Both the position numbers and the translations under genes were made by a program. DNA of 64,000 bases from Onthophagus taurus (lineage: Eukaryota; Arthropoda; Insecta; Coleoptera; Scarabaeidae). The stretch's first letter is position 1; every line of letters begins with the position of its first letter. The stretch spans positions 9,181,001 to 9,245,000 of the forward strand of contig NC_091972.1 of assembly GCF_036711975.1 (NCBI RefSeq), written 5' to 3'. Shown here one piece after another: positions 13,401 to 25,400 of the stretch. The notes under the pieces were generated by a model, which was not told where the DNA came from, searched no databases, and worked only from the letters and a program-made list of their open reading frames with translations.

Positions 13401-16400
13401 GCTTCACCATCTACACCAATGATTGGATCTAAATCCTATAGAGCATATTTGGAAAGAACTAGACCGACGAATTCGAAAATCAAACAAAAATCAAAATTAC
13501 GATTAAGAGCAAATCAAAACATTGCCACCTTGTCTAGATTTTCTGCATATTAGGCTTTAGAGCACGACTATATGAAACTTTTGTGTTGTTTGTTTAGACG
13601 ACTTCGATATAGTTTAAATTTGCATTTTACATACTGTACGCAGATTTTTGTAGGTATCTTACTAAAATCTAAAAAGTTTACATTTGAAGTTTAAATGACA
13701 TTTAACACATAAACAAATCTTAATTGTAACATTTATTGATATAAGGTATTTTGGGTAGAACGTGAAAATACCATTTTCATCTCTTCATATTAATATGCTC
13801 AATTTGTCACTCACAAGCGATATTTCCAATTAAAAATAATTGTTACACCGAATTTAAATCATACGATATAATCATTTCTTATCATAAAAAAAAGTAAACA
13901 TATAGAGACTATTATTTAATTTAAGTGTTGTAACTTTCCCAACAACTGATTTTTGAATCACTACATTATACATATCACAGAGAGGCTGGATGTATGAGAA
14001 TTTTACGTTACGTGTTGGGAGTACAGTAGTAAATCCGCGATCGATAGAAGGCACATTGGTTCGTCGACCCCGGCAGACGACCTACATCCGGCGCTCCTGG
14101 CCCAAACTTTCATTATGTGGGACTTGACCGACGGCCTAATTGCCATCTTTCCGGCGACGACATTATCTCGTCATCGGGTCCGTCGAGGCGTACCGAGAGA
14201 GGAACACGAAAACCTTTTTGCACTGCTCGGGGCTCTCCTCGGGGTGCACCTTCAAGAAGAACTGGAGCCGACACGAGAAGCGGTCGGTCCGTTCTCGTAC
14301 GGATCGATACGGAAAAACATGGCTTCCAAATGGAAAAGATAAAGCTGAGGGAATCATTGGATTTGCCGGCCCTAGAAACCTCCTTCTGAAGTTTCTCTAA
14401 ATCAATACCGAATCGCGAACAATATAAGAAAAGAAAGAAAAAAATACAACACGTCAATAAATTCCCATTTATTTTGACTCCTATTTTATTTTTCTTCCTA
14501 GTCATTGTTATTCCAAACAAATGATTCATTCTTAATTTATCATCGAGTTTTCCATCCGAAAATGTTAAAGGTTAAAGTTCTCCCCGTTCATTATTTAGAA
14601 GGGGGGTTTGTCTAAATAAAGACCACCACCCTCGATGTCCTACATCTGCGACGGAAAATTTAGACAACGAGACAAGACGCCACACAGTCTGACCGGTTTC
14701 GGATCTTTATTGGTTTGACCTATTTCACCATTATATCTCGAGATAATTCCAGTAACGGAACTGCAAGTTTCATGGCGCCATCTTAGAATTTAAAGCATCT
14801 ACTCGGTACTTTTACGGCGTACTTTACTGTAGGGGGCTTAGACGTTTTAAGCATCCAAAGGAAGCGAGAAACCCTCCTTGGACGCTAATACGCAAAAATG
14901 GCGGAGCCGCCGGTTCCCGGAATTCTAATTCGCCAACCTCCCTTTTCGTACTCAAAATCTCGTACGTGGGAAGTTTACATGTAAAACGTGACTGAAATAT
15001 TATGAGAATTTATGAGGTTTATTACACGCATCGTCGCTCACGATATAACACATAACATTTCGTTCACAAATCAGATTATACTACCTTTTGAATTTGCAAA
15101 ATTATCTTAACATGCAACACAGTAATTTAGGATTTTTTTTTATTCGACATTCTTATCAATTATTGCCACTTCTTAATATTAATTCAGATACCATCGATTC
15201 CATCAAAAGTAGCAAAGACAATACGATAAATTTATTGTTTGGGAGGTCATTATTGGAAAACAGTTAGTGGAAGCTCACAATAACACGTTTGAAAACGATA
15301 AAAATAATGATGTCGTTACATATTTTTATTTTCAACCTTATAATCGTTGTATATGGTTTGTTGTAAGTATGAAAATCGTTATTTTAGTGTCTATAAAAAT
15401 TAAGAATAAGAAGATACTAACTTCATCTTTACTTCTTAAGATAATCTACTCAACATAAAATATAGTCTGCAGTTCTGTTTTGATCTCTATTTTGTACTAC
15501 ATATGTTCTGTAATGTTCTCATTTCATTGTGCTTAGTTTCCTTCATTACTTCATTCAATGTATCCTGTGTACAAATTGTACTCTAACGGTAAATGTTACA
15601 AATAGAGTGAAAACACGTAACAGGTAGAGAAACGAAATCGTTTGCTAAATCGAGTCGATTTTTCCGATTAGCAAACTCCCGATGGACCGTGGCGTTCCAC
15701 GTTTATGAGATCGCAAACTGACGGTAGCGTTTCAAAAAGGACGGCGAGTCACGGCGCCTCTGCGCGAGTTTGATGGGACGACGACGTCGGCAACACTCTA
15801 CCGTGACCTACTTTACAAGCGAAATATTGATCAGGAGTGAAACGACCGGTGTCATTTCTCGTTTGCTTCATCAAAATAAATAAGTACTTAATTAAACACA
15901 TATAAAGTGTTAGTATTGTTTAAATGTAGCAGAGAATTTTTATGCAATGTACTTAAAAAAGAAATGTGAAAGTGATTTTGGCTCATCTTATAGTAAGAAT
16001 AGTACGTTCTAAATCTGGAATAATGGAAAAAGGTGGGGGAGAAGGTAATTTGACGTCATCGACAGGGAGATGCATTTGATGTATATTTTATACTACTATC
16101 TGTACATATAGGGATAAAATTTAAAGTTACGATGGTTATTGTATTGACACTTAATGTTATTACTTCATATAATGTCCAAACTATATATTTATGACGAATA
16201 GAGAACATGTTATTTACAGGCAACCTAAAATTGTCATAACTAGCCCAAGGTTTTTACGTGAACAAAATCAATCAATATCTGGATACATGGTTCTTTTCTA
16301 TTGAATTTATTAAAGATTTCATGAAGAGAAAAGTCTTACGTATATTAGCATCTTAAAATAAATAGGGATTCCTTCCTTGCTTCTAAACCTAGACTGATTT

Positions 16401-19400
16401 GTCTATTTTTGGTTTTGAAGAAAATGTTATATTAATAAGTTATGCTTCAAAAGCAATCAAGGCTGTAGGACTTCTCTTCTATGTACCGCAAAGCTTCAAT
16501 AAACAGTGAAAAAGTACTGTAATACTAAAAATTGCTTATAAGTACTATTCTAAACCATTTGTTCTCAGAAACGAATAAGCTCAATAACTTATTGTGTGAA
16601 GCATAACTGTGCAAACTTGTTCCGCTCGGTCCAATAGTTAAGGAGATATTTCTGGCACCGATTTTGAAAGCATTTTTTCCGAGTAAAAAGTGTTTAAAGT
16701 TTTGAGCTCACTTTACACTAAAATAATTTTATTTATTTTAAACCTAGATGAAATCCTCGATTCCCGGGCCATATGACAGATCTTCTTTAGATCTTGAGCT
16801 ACCCATTAAATTTTTTTTTGTTGTATTAAGATTTTACATTCGGCGCACATTCATCGAAATGATTGTTCTACTTGGATTACGTTTCCTCGTATGATGAAAA
16901 TAACGTGATATGCTACTTCAAACCGCAATCTGGATACTCAGAAGGGAACTGGCAACTCATCTATTTAAGTATAAGTGCCTGATTATGAACAGTCGAAAAT
17001 GATAAACTTTAAAGATATGAAACCCTAATAATAAAAAACTTCTTTTAGAGGATTAATTTGATCTAAACGTTGCCTTCTTAAAGATAGAATCAAAACTAAT
17101 ACGAACTTAATATTGTACATTTTGAGAAAAATCTAATTTTCATGACAAAAATCGAAGATTTTAACGACCTATGTTTTTGCTATTATTAACAATTGGGTCG
17201 AGTTAAATTAGGTTAAATCATAATTGGGTTCACATGGTTTTGGATCTGGAAACAGTAAACTAAGTTCACTAACAGAAATTGGTTCTTTGCTATCCGCTTC
17301 TGCTAATAGAGACATTTAAAAGCAGTACTAAAATATTCATGCCGTTATAGCGTTCTGTTTCGGCCAGACGCTCCTACTCCTGCTATAGTATATTACAGTT
17401 TAGGTGAATATTAAGAACTTGATGTAACCCGTTTTCGCGCCAAATTTGTATTCAACGATATGAGTATAATAATACGAAAGTGGTACATTAAAAAAGAAAG
17501 TAGGGATCCACTTATATTCGTCGTGAGATATTTATGAATGTCTCTGTACTATTTACCCCCTCCCAACATCGAGTCCCGGCGGAAATACGTAAAAGCGGAC
17601 CTTAGCCTTCCTTTCGATATCTTTTGAACTAAATAAAAAACAAATAGAAGTGAAAGTTGCAATCCATTTTCATGAATAATTTTTGTTACAAATATTATTT
17701 CATCTAATATAATTAATAATTTTCCGTAGTTAATGATCTCTTATTACAATTGTTACAGAGGCAAGCATTATTAGTAAGAAATTTAGAAGAAGAATTAAGA
17801 ATGCGAGTTCGTGGTCCCAGTATTGAAGTTCAACAACAAATGGAAGTTTTATACCAAGAGAATGAACACTTGACGCGAGAAATAGCAATACTCAGGGATA
17901 CAATAAAAGTAAGTAAAATTTGAATGTTTGTTGTTTTGTTACTTTATTGTGTTATTATAATGATATGTTTTTTAATAATCTTGTAATTTTTAGGAATTGG
18001 AATTGCGTATTGAAACGCAAAAACAAACGTTGCAGGCGCGCGATGAGAGCATCAAAAAGCTACTGGAAATGTTGCAGAACAAGGGGATGGGTGAGTGCTA
18101 TCGCTCTTAGCCGTCTCTCATTGTGCCCCCTTGACAATTCACGCTTAGCGTTTTCCCCTTATTATTCCCTCCAGCACTGCGATGTACGCCGTCGCGCTCT
18201 CCCCACATCTTTTTCACTACAATCGGACATTATGTTATACGATCACCATCGTTGAAATAATATATAAAAGAGAAAAGAAACGAGGCAGAGTAGCAGGTTA
18301 TTGTATTACAAAAAGAAAGAGTCTTACATACAGTTACAGTGCGTTTTCGCTCTTACACACATGCCATTTTATTTATTATTTTTTAAATGCATACTTAGTG
18401 TTTGAAATGAGGAATGAGCCTACGACTTTTAGAGGAGCCCGTAGACTTTCGGTGTTTGAGCCGGACTTTAAAGAACGACGACTAATGCCGGTGGTGTTGG
18501 CTTTGTTCCAGGTAAAGAGGAAGAGAGACAGATGTTCCAACAAATGCAAGCGATGGCTCAAAAACAGGTGCTTATCGTTACGTGCGGAGCCGTAACAAGT
18601 CCTTAGGACACTTTCTCCGGACGTCCGAGGGGTAACGTTGCGCGAAATTCCCGCCAAACTGATTTATATACTCATTTCGGGATATTTTGCTCAACGCTAT
18701 TCAATCGTAGTTATTACTTATTAATACACATTCGTCATGTTGGAAAAGTAGAACATGTTTAAAAGGGTTTTCTTGAAATGTATTCTATTTTTCCTTTATC
18801 ATCGCAATTTTCATCGAGTATAGTAGTCGTTGTAGAAGGTTGAAGGTTACCAATTTTCTTAATCATCTTAGTTGATTTGAATTGCGATGATATGTTTTGG
18901 TTGAAACGCGATTTCATTAAATTAAAATAAAAACGTATGTTATTGTAAGTACGTAAGCTTTCACGGCTGGTGTTATCTAAAATGAAAGAAAATACTTTCG
19001 GGTTTCACTACACCCTTCAATAACCTTTTTAGGTTAAAAGTTGCAACATTTCAAATTCATTCCACGAAGATATTTTTTGAATCCCATAACTATATATTTG
19101 TAATTCATTTATTATAGATTGCTGATATTTTCAGTTTTGATACAAAACGGTACTAAATCAATTACTTGAAGGATTTAAATTATATCTTCTTGAGGTTAAT
19201 AGTAGCTTTGAAACCCGAAAGTGGCATTCATTTAAGATGTATGTATCGCATGAACCAAAGTCAATCACTTCACAAACCTAACTAACCTAAATAGGTGTGT
19301 GCACGGTAGATAACGTCGAGTCTCGTGGTCGTGATAGTTTGCGTGTGCTTGTTGACAATTGTTGCGTTTTGGTGCCTGTGAGGGACAGAGAGCGTGGTAA

Positions 19401-22400
19401 AAGCAAAGCCGAAACGAAAATCGGTTGGGCGAAGGGAATCAAATCGAAACGAAAATCCGAAGCCGAATGAAACGACTCGAATCGAAATAACGAACAAATT
19501 AAAAAAAAATTAATAGGTCGACGTGTATAGTTATGGGGGCATACCTGGTTTTCTTTTGGTTGTCTGCAGGAGCTGCGCGCGGCCAACGACACGTTGCGTA
19601 CCCTGCAAACGCAATTGGAGCTGGTCCCCTCGCCCTCCAGTAGCACAATAAAGGTCCTGCTAGATACGAAGGACGCTCGAATCGCGACACTCGAGCGCGA
19701 AGTGAATTTACTGGAGAGCGAGCTGGACCGTGCGCTCGGAGACCAAATCGTCGGGGCCAGTCAAGTAATCGTGACGCAGCCGATGCCCGGCGGCGGCGGC
19801 TTCTTCGGGGGCGGTTCCTTGCCGCCACCCACCCCGTTCAAGCGACAAGTAAGTTTTCTGTTGAACGATGTCCAAGTCGGGAAAGACGGCACCGTTATCG
19901 GTAGACTGTAACTAGTTGTAAAGACTCTAACGCGACCAACGCTACGACAACGACAAGTACAAGTACAGTTTCTCCTCCTACTACTACTACTTCTACTTCT
20001 ACCTCTACTACTACTACTACAACTACTACTAGTACTACTACAGCCACCCTTTGCCGTATCAAATCGCGTCGCGTTCGAACGGGCGAGTGCCGATGACGAT
20101 TCTGAGCGTACTTTTACCACCTCATTGTCTCTTGGCACGCACGTATCTCCCCGCATGGATAGTGCATGCAATTGGTCTACTTTGGTACAGCTCGACGAGT
20201 TTCGCATGGAGATCCAGAGGCGCGACCAGGAGATCCTAGCGATGGGTGCCAAGATGAAAACGCTCGAGGAACAGCACCAGGACTACCAGCGGCATATCGG
20301 CGTTCTGAAGGAGTCGCTCTGTGCTAAAGAGGAACACTACAACATGCTGCAGGCGGACGTCGAGGAACTCAGGCAGAGGTTAGAGGAAAAGAACCGACAG
20401 ATAGAGAAGAAGCAGCAACAACATCAACAGGAGAGGGCGAGGGCCGGAGCCGAATTAGCGGAAATGAGAGAGCATATGGACATTAAAGATCGAAAAATCA
20501 ACGTGTTACAAAGAAAGGTAACCTTTTCTAACCATACAATATTGATGTTTGTTAATGTTGTTATTAGAAAAATATGAACGTTTATAATTATAAGATTACT
20601 ACTACTCATCATATTTCACAATTGATTATCATTTAGATACATGTCTAGTTTAGTAAGTAGCAAAAGCAACAAAGGCATGCTTCAAAGACAACTGACAAAA
20701 ACTAATCCATTATTTTACTCCAATTTCTAATTAACATTAACTATTTTTCTTTTAAAATATTTCAATCTTAATCTTACTGTATTTTCTACAATTTGATAAT
20801 TTTAATAAATTCTTCACGAATAGTATAAGTTACGATCTAATTATTTTATTGTTGCTTCGTTATTAATCTGGTGGTGTCAGTGATTAAGAAGTGTCAAAAG
20901 AAGTAGGCATGTTTTTGTCGCGCTCCGTTAGTTGTAGTATTGAGATTCAGTCACATCATTCAACAGATAGAAAATCTTGAAGACTTACTGAAAGAAAAAG
21001 ATAACCAGGTGGACATGGCGCGTGCTCGTCTCAACGCCATGCAAGCGCATCACTGCTCATCCGAGGGCGCCTTATCGTCACTGGAAGAGGCCATCGGGGA
21101 CAAAGAAAAACAAATGAATCAGTTGCGTGAACAACGCGATCGGGCGGAACAAGAAAAGGCAGAAGAAAGGGAGCTGCACGAAAGGGAATTGGCCGAGTAC
21201 AAGATGAAGCTGCACGCCTTAAATAGTGAAGTAGAAAAGTTAACTGTTCGTTTGGAAAGAGCTCAAACTGATCGAGATAGATTGGAGGCGAAATTGGAAA
21301 GTTCGCAATCTGAATTGGGTAAGAGTAAAGCGGAATTGGATAAAGCAACGATAGAAGTGGGAAGAAGCGGAGCCGATTGGGATCAGGCAAGACAAAAACT
21401 GGCTCGCCTCGAGTTAGAAAACGAAAGGTTGAAACAGGAATTAGATAGGTCGCAAACGACGTCGTTTACAAGGGCCCATTCTCTTGGAAGATCCCAACAG
21501 GATTTCGACTTTGATAGAACAGATAAAACCTCGGCAGACCTGAGACGTTGCCAGGCAGAGCTGAGGGTAACACAGGCCGATAACGAAAGGGCCAAATCGG
21601 AAGCAACGGCACTGCAGGAGAAGCTCGAAAAGTCCCAGGGGGAAGTGTACCGCCTCAAGGCTCGCTTAGAAAACTCCCATCAAGAACAGAACAGCTTACG
21701 GGAGGAATTGGAGAGGGCTCAGTCCAACATGGCCCGTTTACACGCAGACAAAGATCGTTCAGCTATGGAGCTGGAGAAGGCGCGCGAAGAACTAGAGCGC
21801 TCGCAAGCGACCTTGGGCAAGGCGCAACTTCAACAGGACAAATTACAAAACGCTCTAGACAAGGCGCAGACGGAGGTCGACAAATTACAGGAGAAATTGG
21901 ACAAAGCTATAGGAGAGACCAGACGAGTAAGTTTCACTTTTAGCACAAATCTTCAATTTTAAAAACGTTTATTAATAGGTGCAACTCGAAAAAGAAAAAC
22001 AAGGGTACGATTTCGAGAATGTCCAATCGCAATTGGACAAGGCTCTAGGCCAATCTGCTCGTATACAGAAGGAAAAGGATTCTATCCAGCTAGAAGCAGA
22101 TCGGCTTAGAGATAAATACGAGAAATCTCAAGTAAGTAACTTAATCAAACCTTTTTAAATGTTTTAATCACCTAAACTAAAATTTATCTATTTTAGATCT
22201 CAATATCTCGTTTACAAAAAGAAAAAGAAACCGTATTAGAGGAAGTCGAAAAGCTGAAAGAAAGATTAGAGATGCAGCTGAACCAGATAGCTAAAGTTCA
22301 AAGGGAACGTTCCGACATCGAAACGGAACTCGATTTGATGAAGGAGAGATGGGACAAAACACACCTTCTCCAGCAGAAGATCCAAATTGAAAGAGACGAT

Positions 22401-25400
22401 GCCATAGCTGAAATCGACATTCTAAAAGAAAAACTTGACAAAACGATATATGCTTCTCAAAAAGCTATCGATGAAAGGGAAACAGTCAACAAAGAATTTG
22501 AAAAAATTTTGGAAAAATACGATAGGTAAAATCTTAAAACTAAAATTTTAAGGAACTATAATCAAAATTAAATTAATTTATTTTTCTTGGATTATTTAGG
22601 TCTCAAAGCGACGTATATCGACTTCAAAACAAGATCGACGCAATCCAGGCAGATAAAGATCGTTTAGAACTTGAAATTGAGAAACAACAAATAGTATCAA
22701 CGAAAGCCCGAGACGACCAACGTAAACTTCAAGATGAACTTCAGCGTATGCAAGAAATGTACGATAGGGTATCAATGCAATTAAACAGAGCGAAAGAAAT
22801 GGAAGAAAAATCAAAGGAAGAACTAGGAAGGGTTGGTTTAGATATAGAAATGGCGAGAGAACGATATGAAAAAGCTCAAATGGAAGTCCGCAGAATTCAA
22901 AGTGAAAAGGATAAACTACAATCGGACAACGAACGTCTTCAGTACGAAGTGGAAAGATCTCACGCACAAGCGACTAAATCTCAGGCGAGTTACGAAAAAG
23001 CCCAAGAGGAATTGTCACGGTTGAAACTGGAATTGGTTAAAGTTCAGGATAAACACGATTGCTTACAAAATGAGTTTAGAAAAGTCGTTGGCGAATACGA
23101 CGCTTTAAGAGAAACAACCACACCGGCAAGATACAGTAAATACGATCGAGAAGATCGAACTAAAGATGAAAATGACAGATTAAGAGCCGAGGTGGATAGA
23201 TTAAGAGAGAGACTAGATAAAACATTAACGGAACTTGATCGATCTAGAAAAGATTTAGCCCTCGCCGAATCCACAAGAACTAAATATCAATACGAACAAG
23301 AAAAAGAACGAGGAGTCGAAAACGAACGACTCCGCGATGAATTGCAAAGAACAGTAAACACCAACCAACAGTTGGAAACCAAACTACATGAAGTAAACAT
23401 GCAATTAGACCTTGCCAGATCTGAAGTAAACAAACTTTCCGGTAATCAGGATAAGCAACGTCACGAACTCGAAAAAGCAGTTATAGACTGCGAAAAACTT
23501 AGAGATCGATACGAAAAACTTAAGATGCAAACTGAAAAGATCGAGAAAGAAAATGAAAAGCTTCGTCTGGAAGTAGCTCAAACGGATCGAAGACAAACAT
23601 TAGCGGCTGATAAATTAAGGTCGGAAGAAAGACTCGAAATGGAGAAGTTAAAGGAGAAACTTGAAAAGGCGCTTTTGGCGAGAGACGCGACCGAATTAGA
23701 AGCTGGAAGGCTCGCACAAGAATTAGAAAAGTCACAAATGCACTTAGCCAAGGCACTGGAAACGAACGAAGCGACTAAAATAGAATTTGAAAGAATGGCA
23801 ACGGAATTGTCTCGTATGCACGAAAGAATCGAAAGGGAAAAGATAGAGTGGAAAACGTTGGAGCAAGAACGAGACGTCCTTCGCGCGGAAGTTCAACAGG
23901 TCAAATCCGGAATGGACACGCAACGAAGAACAATAGACCACAGGACTCAGGAAACGATCGTTAAATTACAACAGGAATTAGCCCAAGCATCAAGAGAAAG
24001 AGAAAAAATGGCTGCTCTTTTAGATAAACAAGGTAGACAAGGTGATTCTATAGAAAAACAAATTATTAAGTACGAAGCCGATATAAAACAATTAACCATG
24101 GAAAGGGATCAATTGGTAAATCAACTTGAAAAATCTCAGGACATGTTAATGAACTTCCAACAGGAATTGAACCAGAGCGAAGCGGAACTCGAGAAACAAA
24201 GAGCGGAAGTCAATCGTTTGAAAATGGAACAAAAACGAATGACACAAGACGTTGAGAGGGGAACGAAAGATATTTTAGATAGCCGAGATAGGGAAATAAC
24301 CAAACTTCAACAGCAGTTGACGTCTATTCAGAAAGAAAGAGATGCTCATAGAGCTAGGGCAGATAAAGCCGAAAAAAGACTTCAAGAAACAGGTGCGCGC
24401 GGTGATAGTGAATTAGAACAGTGGAGAAAAGTAGTCGAGAGCGAAACTCAGAGAGCAGATATGGCCGAAAAGGCGGCTCAAGATTTGCAAAAACGAATAC
24501 AGATTATGGAGAAGCAGTTACAACAACAACTTCAACAAATGGCACAGTATCAAAAAGCTTCTGGTATTCATCCGCCTCAAGATGATAAAGAGAGTGCTAG
24601 GATGAGAAAAGAATTAGAAAAAGCACAGCAGGATTTGAAAAATAGTCACACTGAAAAAGAAAGGTTACAATCTCAATTGGAGATGTTGGTGCAAGAATTA
24701 GAGAGGAATCAGGTGAGAAATATAATTATTTTAGTAGAAAAATTGATATTTAAAAAAGACAAGCAAAAATATTTTATGATTTGTATTTTTATTTTAAAAC
24801 GTTTAAATTCCTACTAATACCAACCTAATTTCCTATCGTATCATAGTCATTCTATTTAAATATTTGTTTACACTTAGTTATTTTTTTCTTATTCTTATCT
24901 GCGTTAAAAGCAAATTATATGACTTATATATATATTTATATCAGCTTGAGCTACACGAGACAACAAAGAAACTCCAAATGGCTCCTCAAAAACCAGCCGA
25001 AGATTATTCGGGTGAACGAAAACAACTCGAAGAACAAAAACGACAATTCGAAGAATACAGAAGACAAGTTGATGAACAAAAGAAAGCCATTGATAGTAAA
25101 CAAAAACAACTAATTGAAAAAGAGAAGGAATTAAATAACGTAGATAAGCAATTGAAAAAGCGGAAAGAACAAATGGATCAGTTAGAAAGTTCTTTGCAGA
25201 AGGTAAATAAATCTTTCAAAAAGTTTTAAAATAAATTATAATTTGTAATTTAGGCCGGAGGAAGCGCAGCAGCGGCAGGAGAATTACAGAAAAAACTTGT
25301 AGAAACAGAAGAAAAATACAAAAAAGCAGACGAAGAAGTTAAGAGATTAACAGCTGAAATGGAACGATTACTCCAATTAGTACAAATGAGTCAAGAAGAG

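Larger units (their letters stand above)
1457..17758 (+). other. brp: brp intron 1 (16.3 kb)
   Basis: An unusually long intron for a locus whose other introns run from 52 nt to about 1 kb. It contains, in order, a TA-flanked foldback MITE, a palindromic repeat array, a 5'-truncated LINE, a long AT-rich stretch with nothing recognisable (about 4645-11450), a piggyBac relic, a Tc1 relic, a GC-rich exon-like block (14047-14389) and CpG-rich patches near 14640-14960 and 15640-15840. Long first introns commonly hold enhancers or alternative promoters; that is inference here. Confidence 0.85.

Noticed and set aside
18182-18657. Overlapping 137- and 93-codon frames around brp exon 4
   Set aside because: Read through intron sequence and out of frame with the recognised exon; no motif.
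19761-20252. 163-codon minus-strand frame, Ser/Arg/Cys-rich
   Set aside because: Produced by the antisense of the CTA/CTT microsatellite and the cassette exon.
22596-24000. Several minus-strand frames of 60-123 codons
   Set aside because: Antisense shadows of the coiled-coil exon, whose Glu/Lys-rich codons rarely give stops in reverse; hydrophobic Phe/Leu-rich nonsense.
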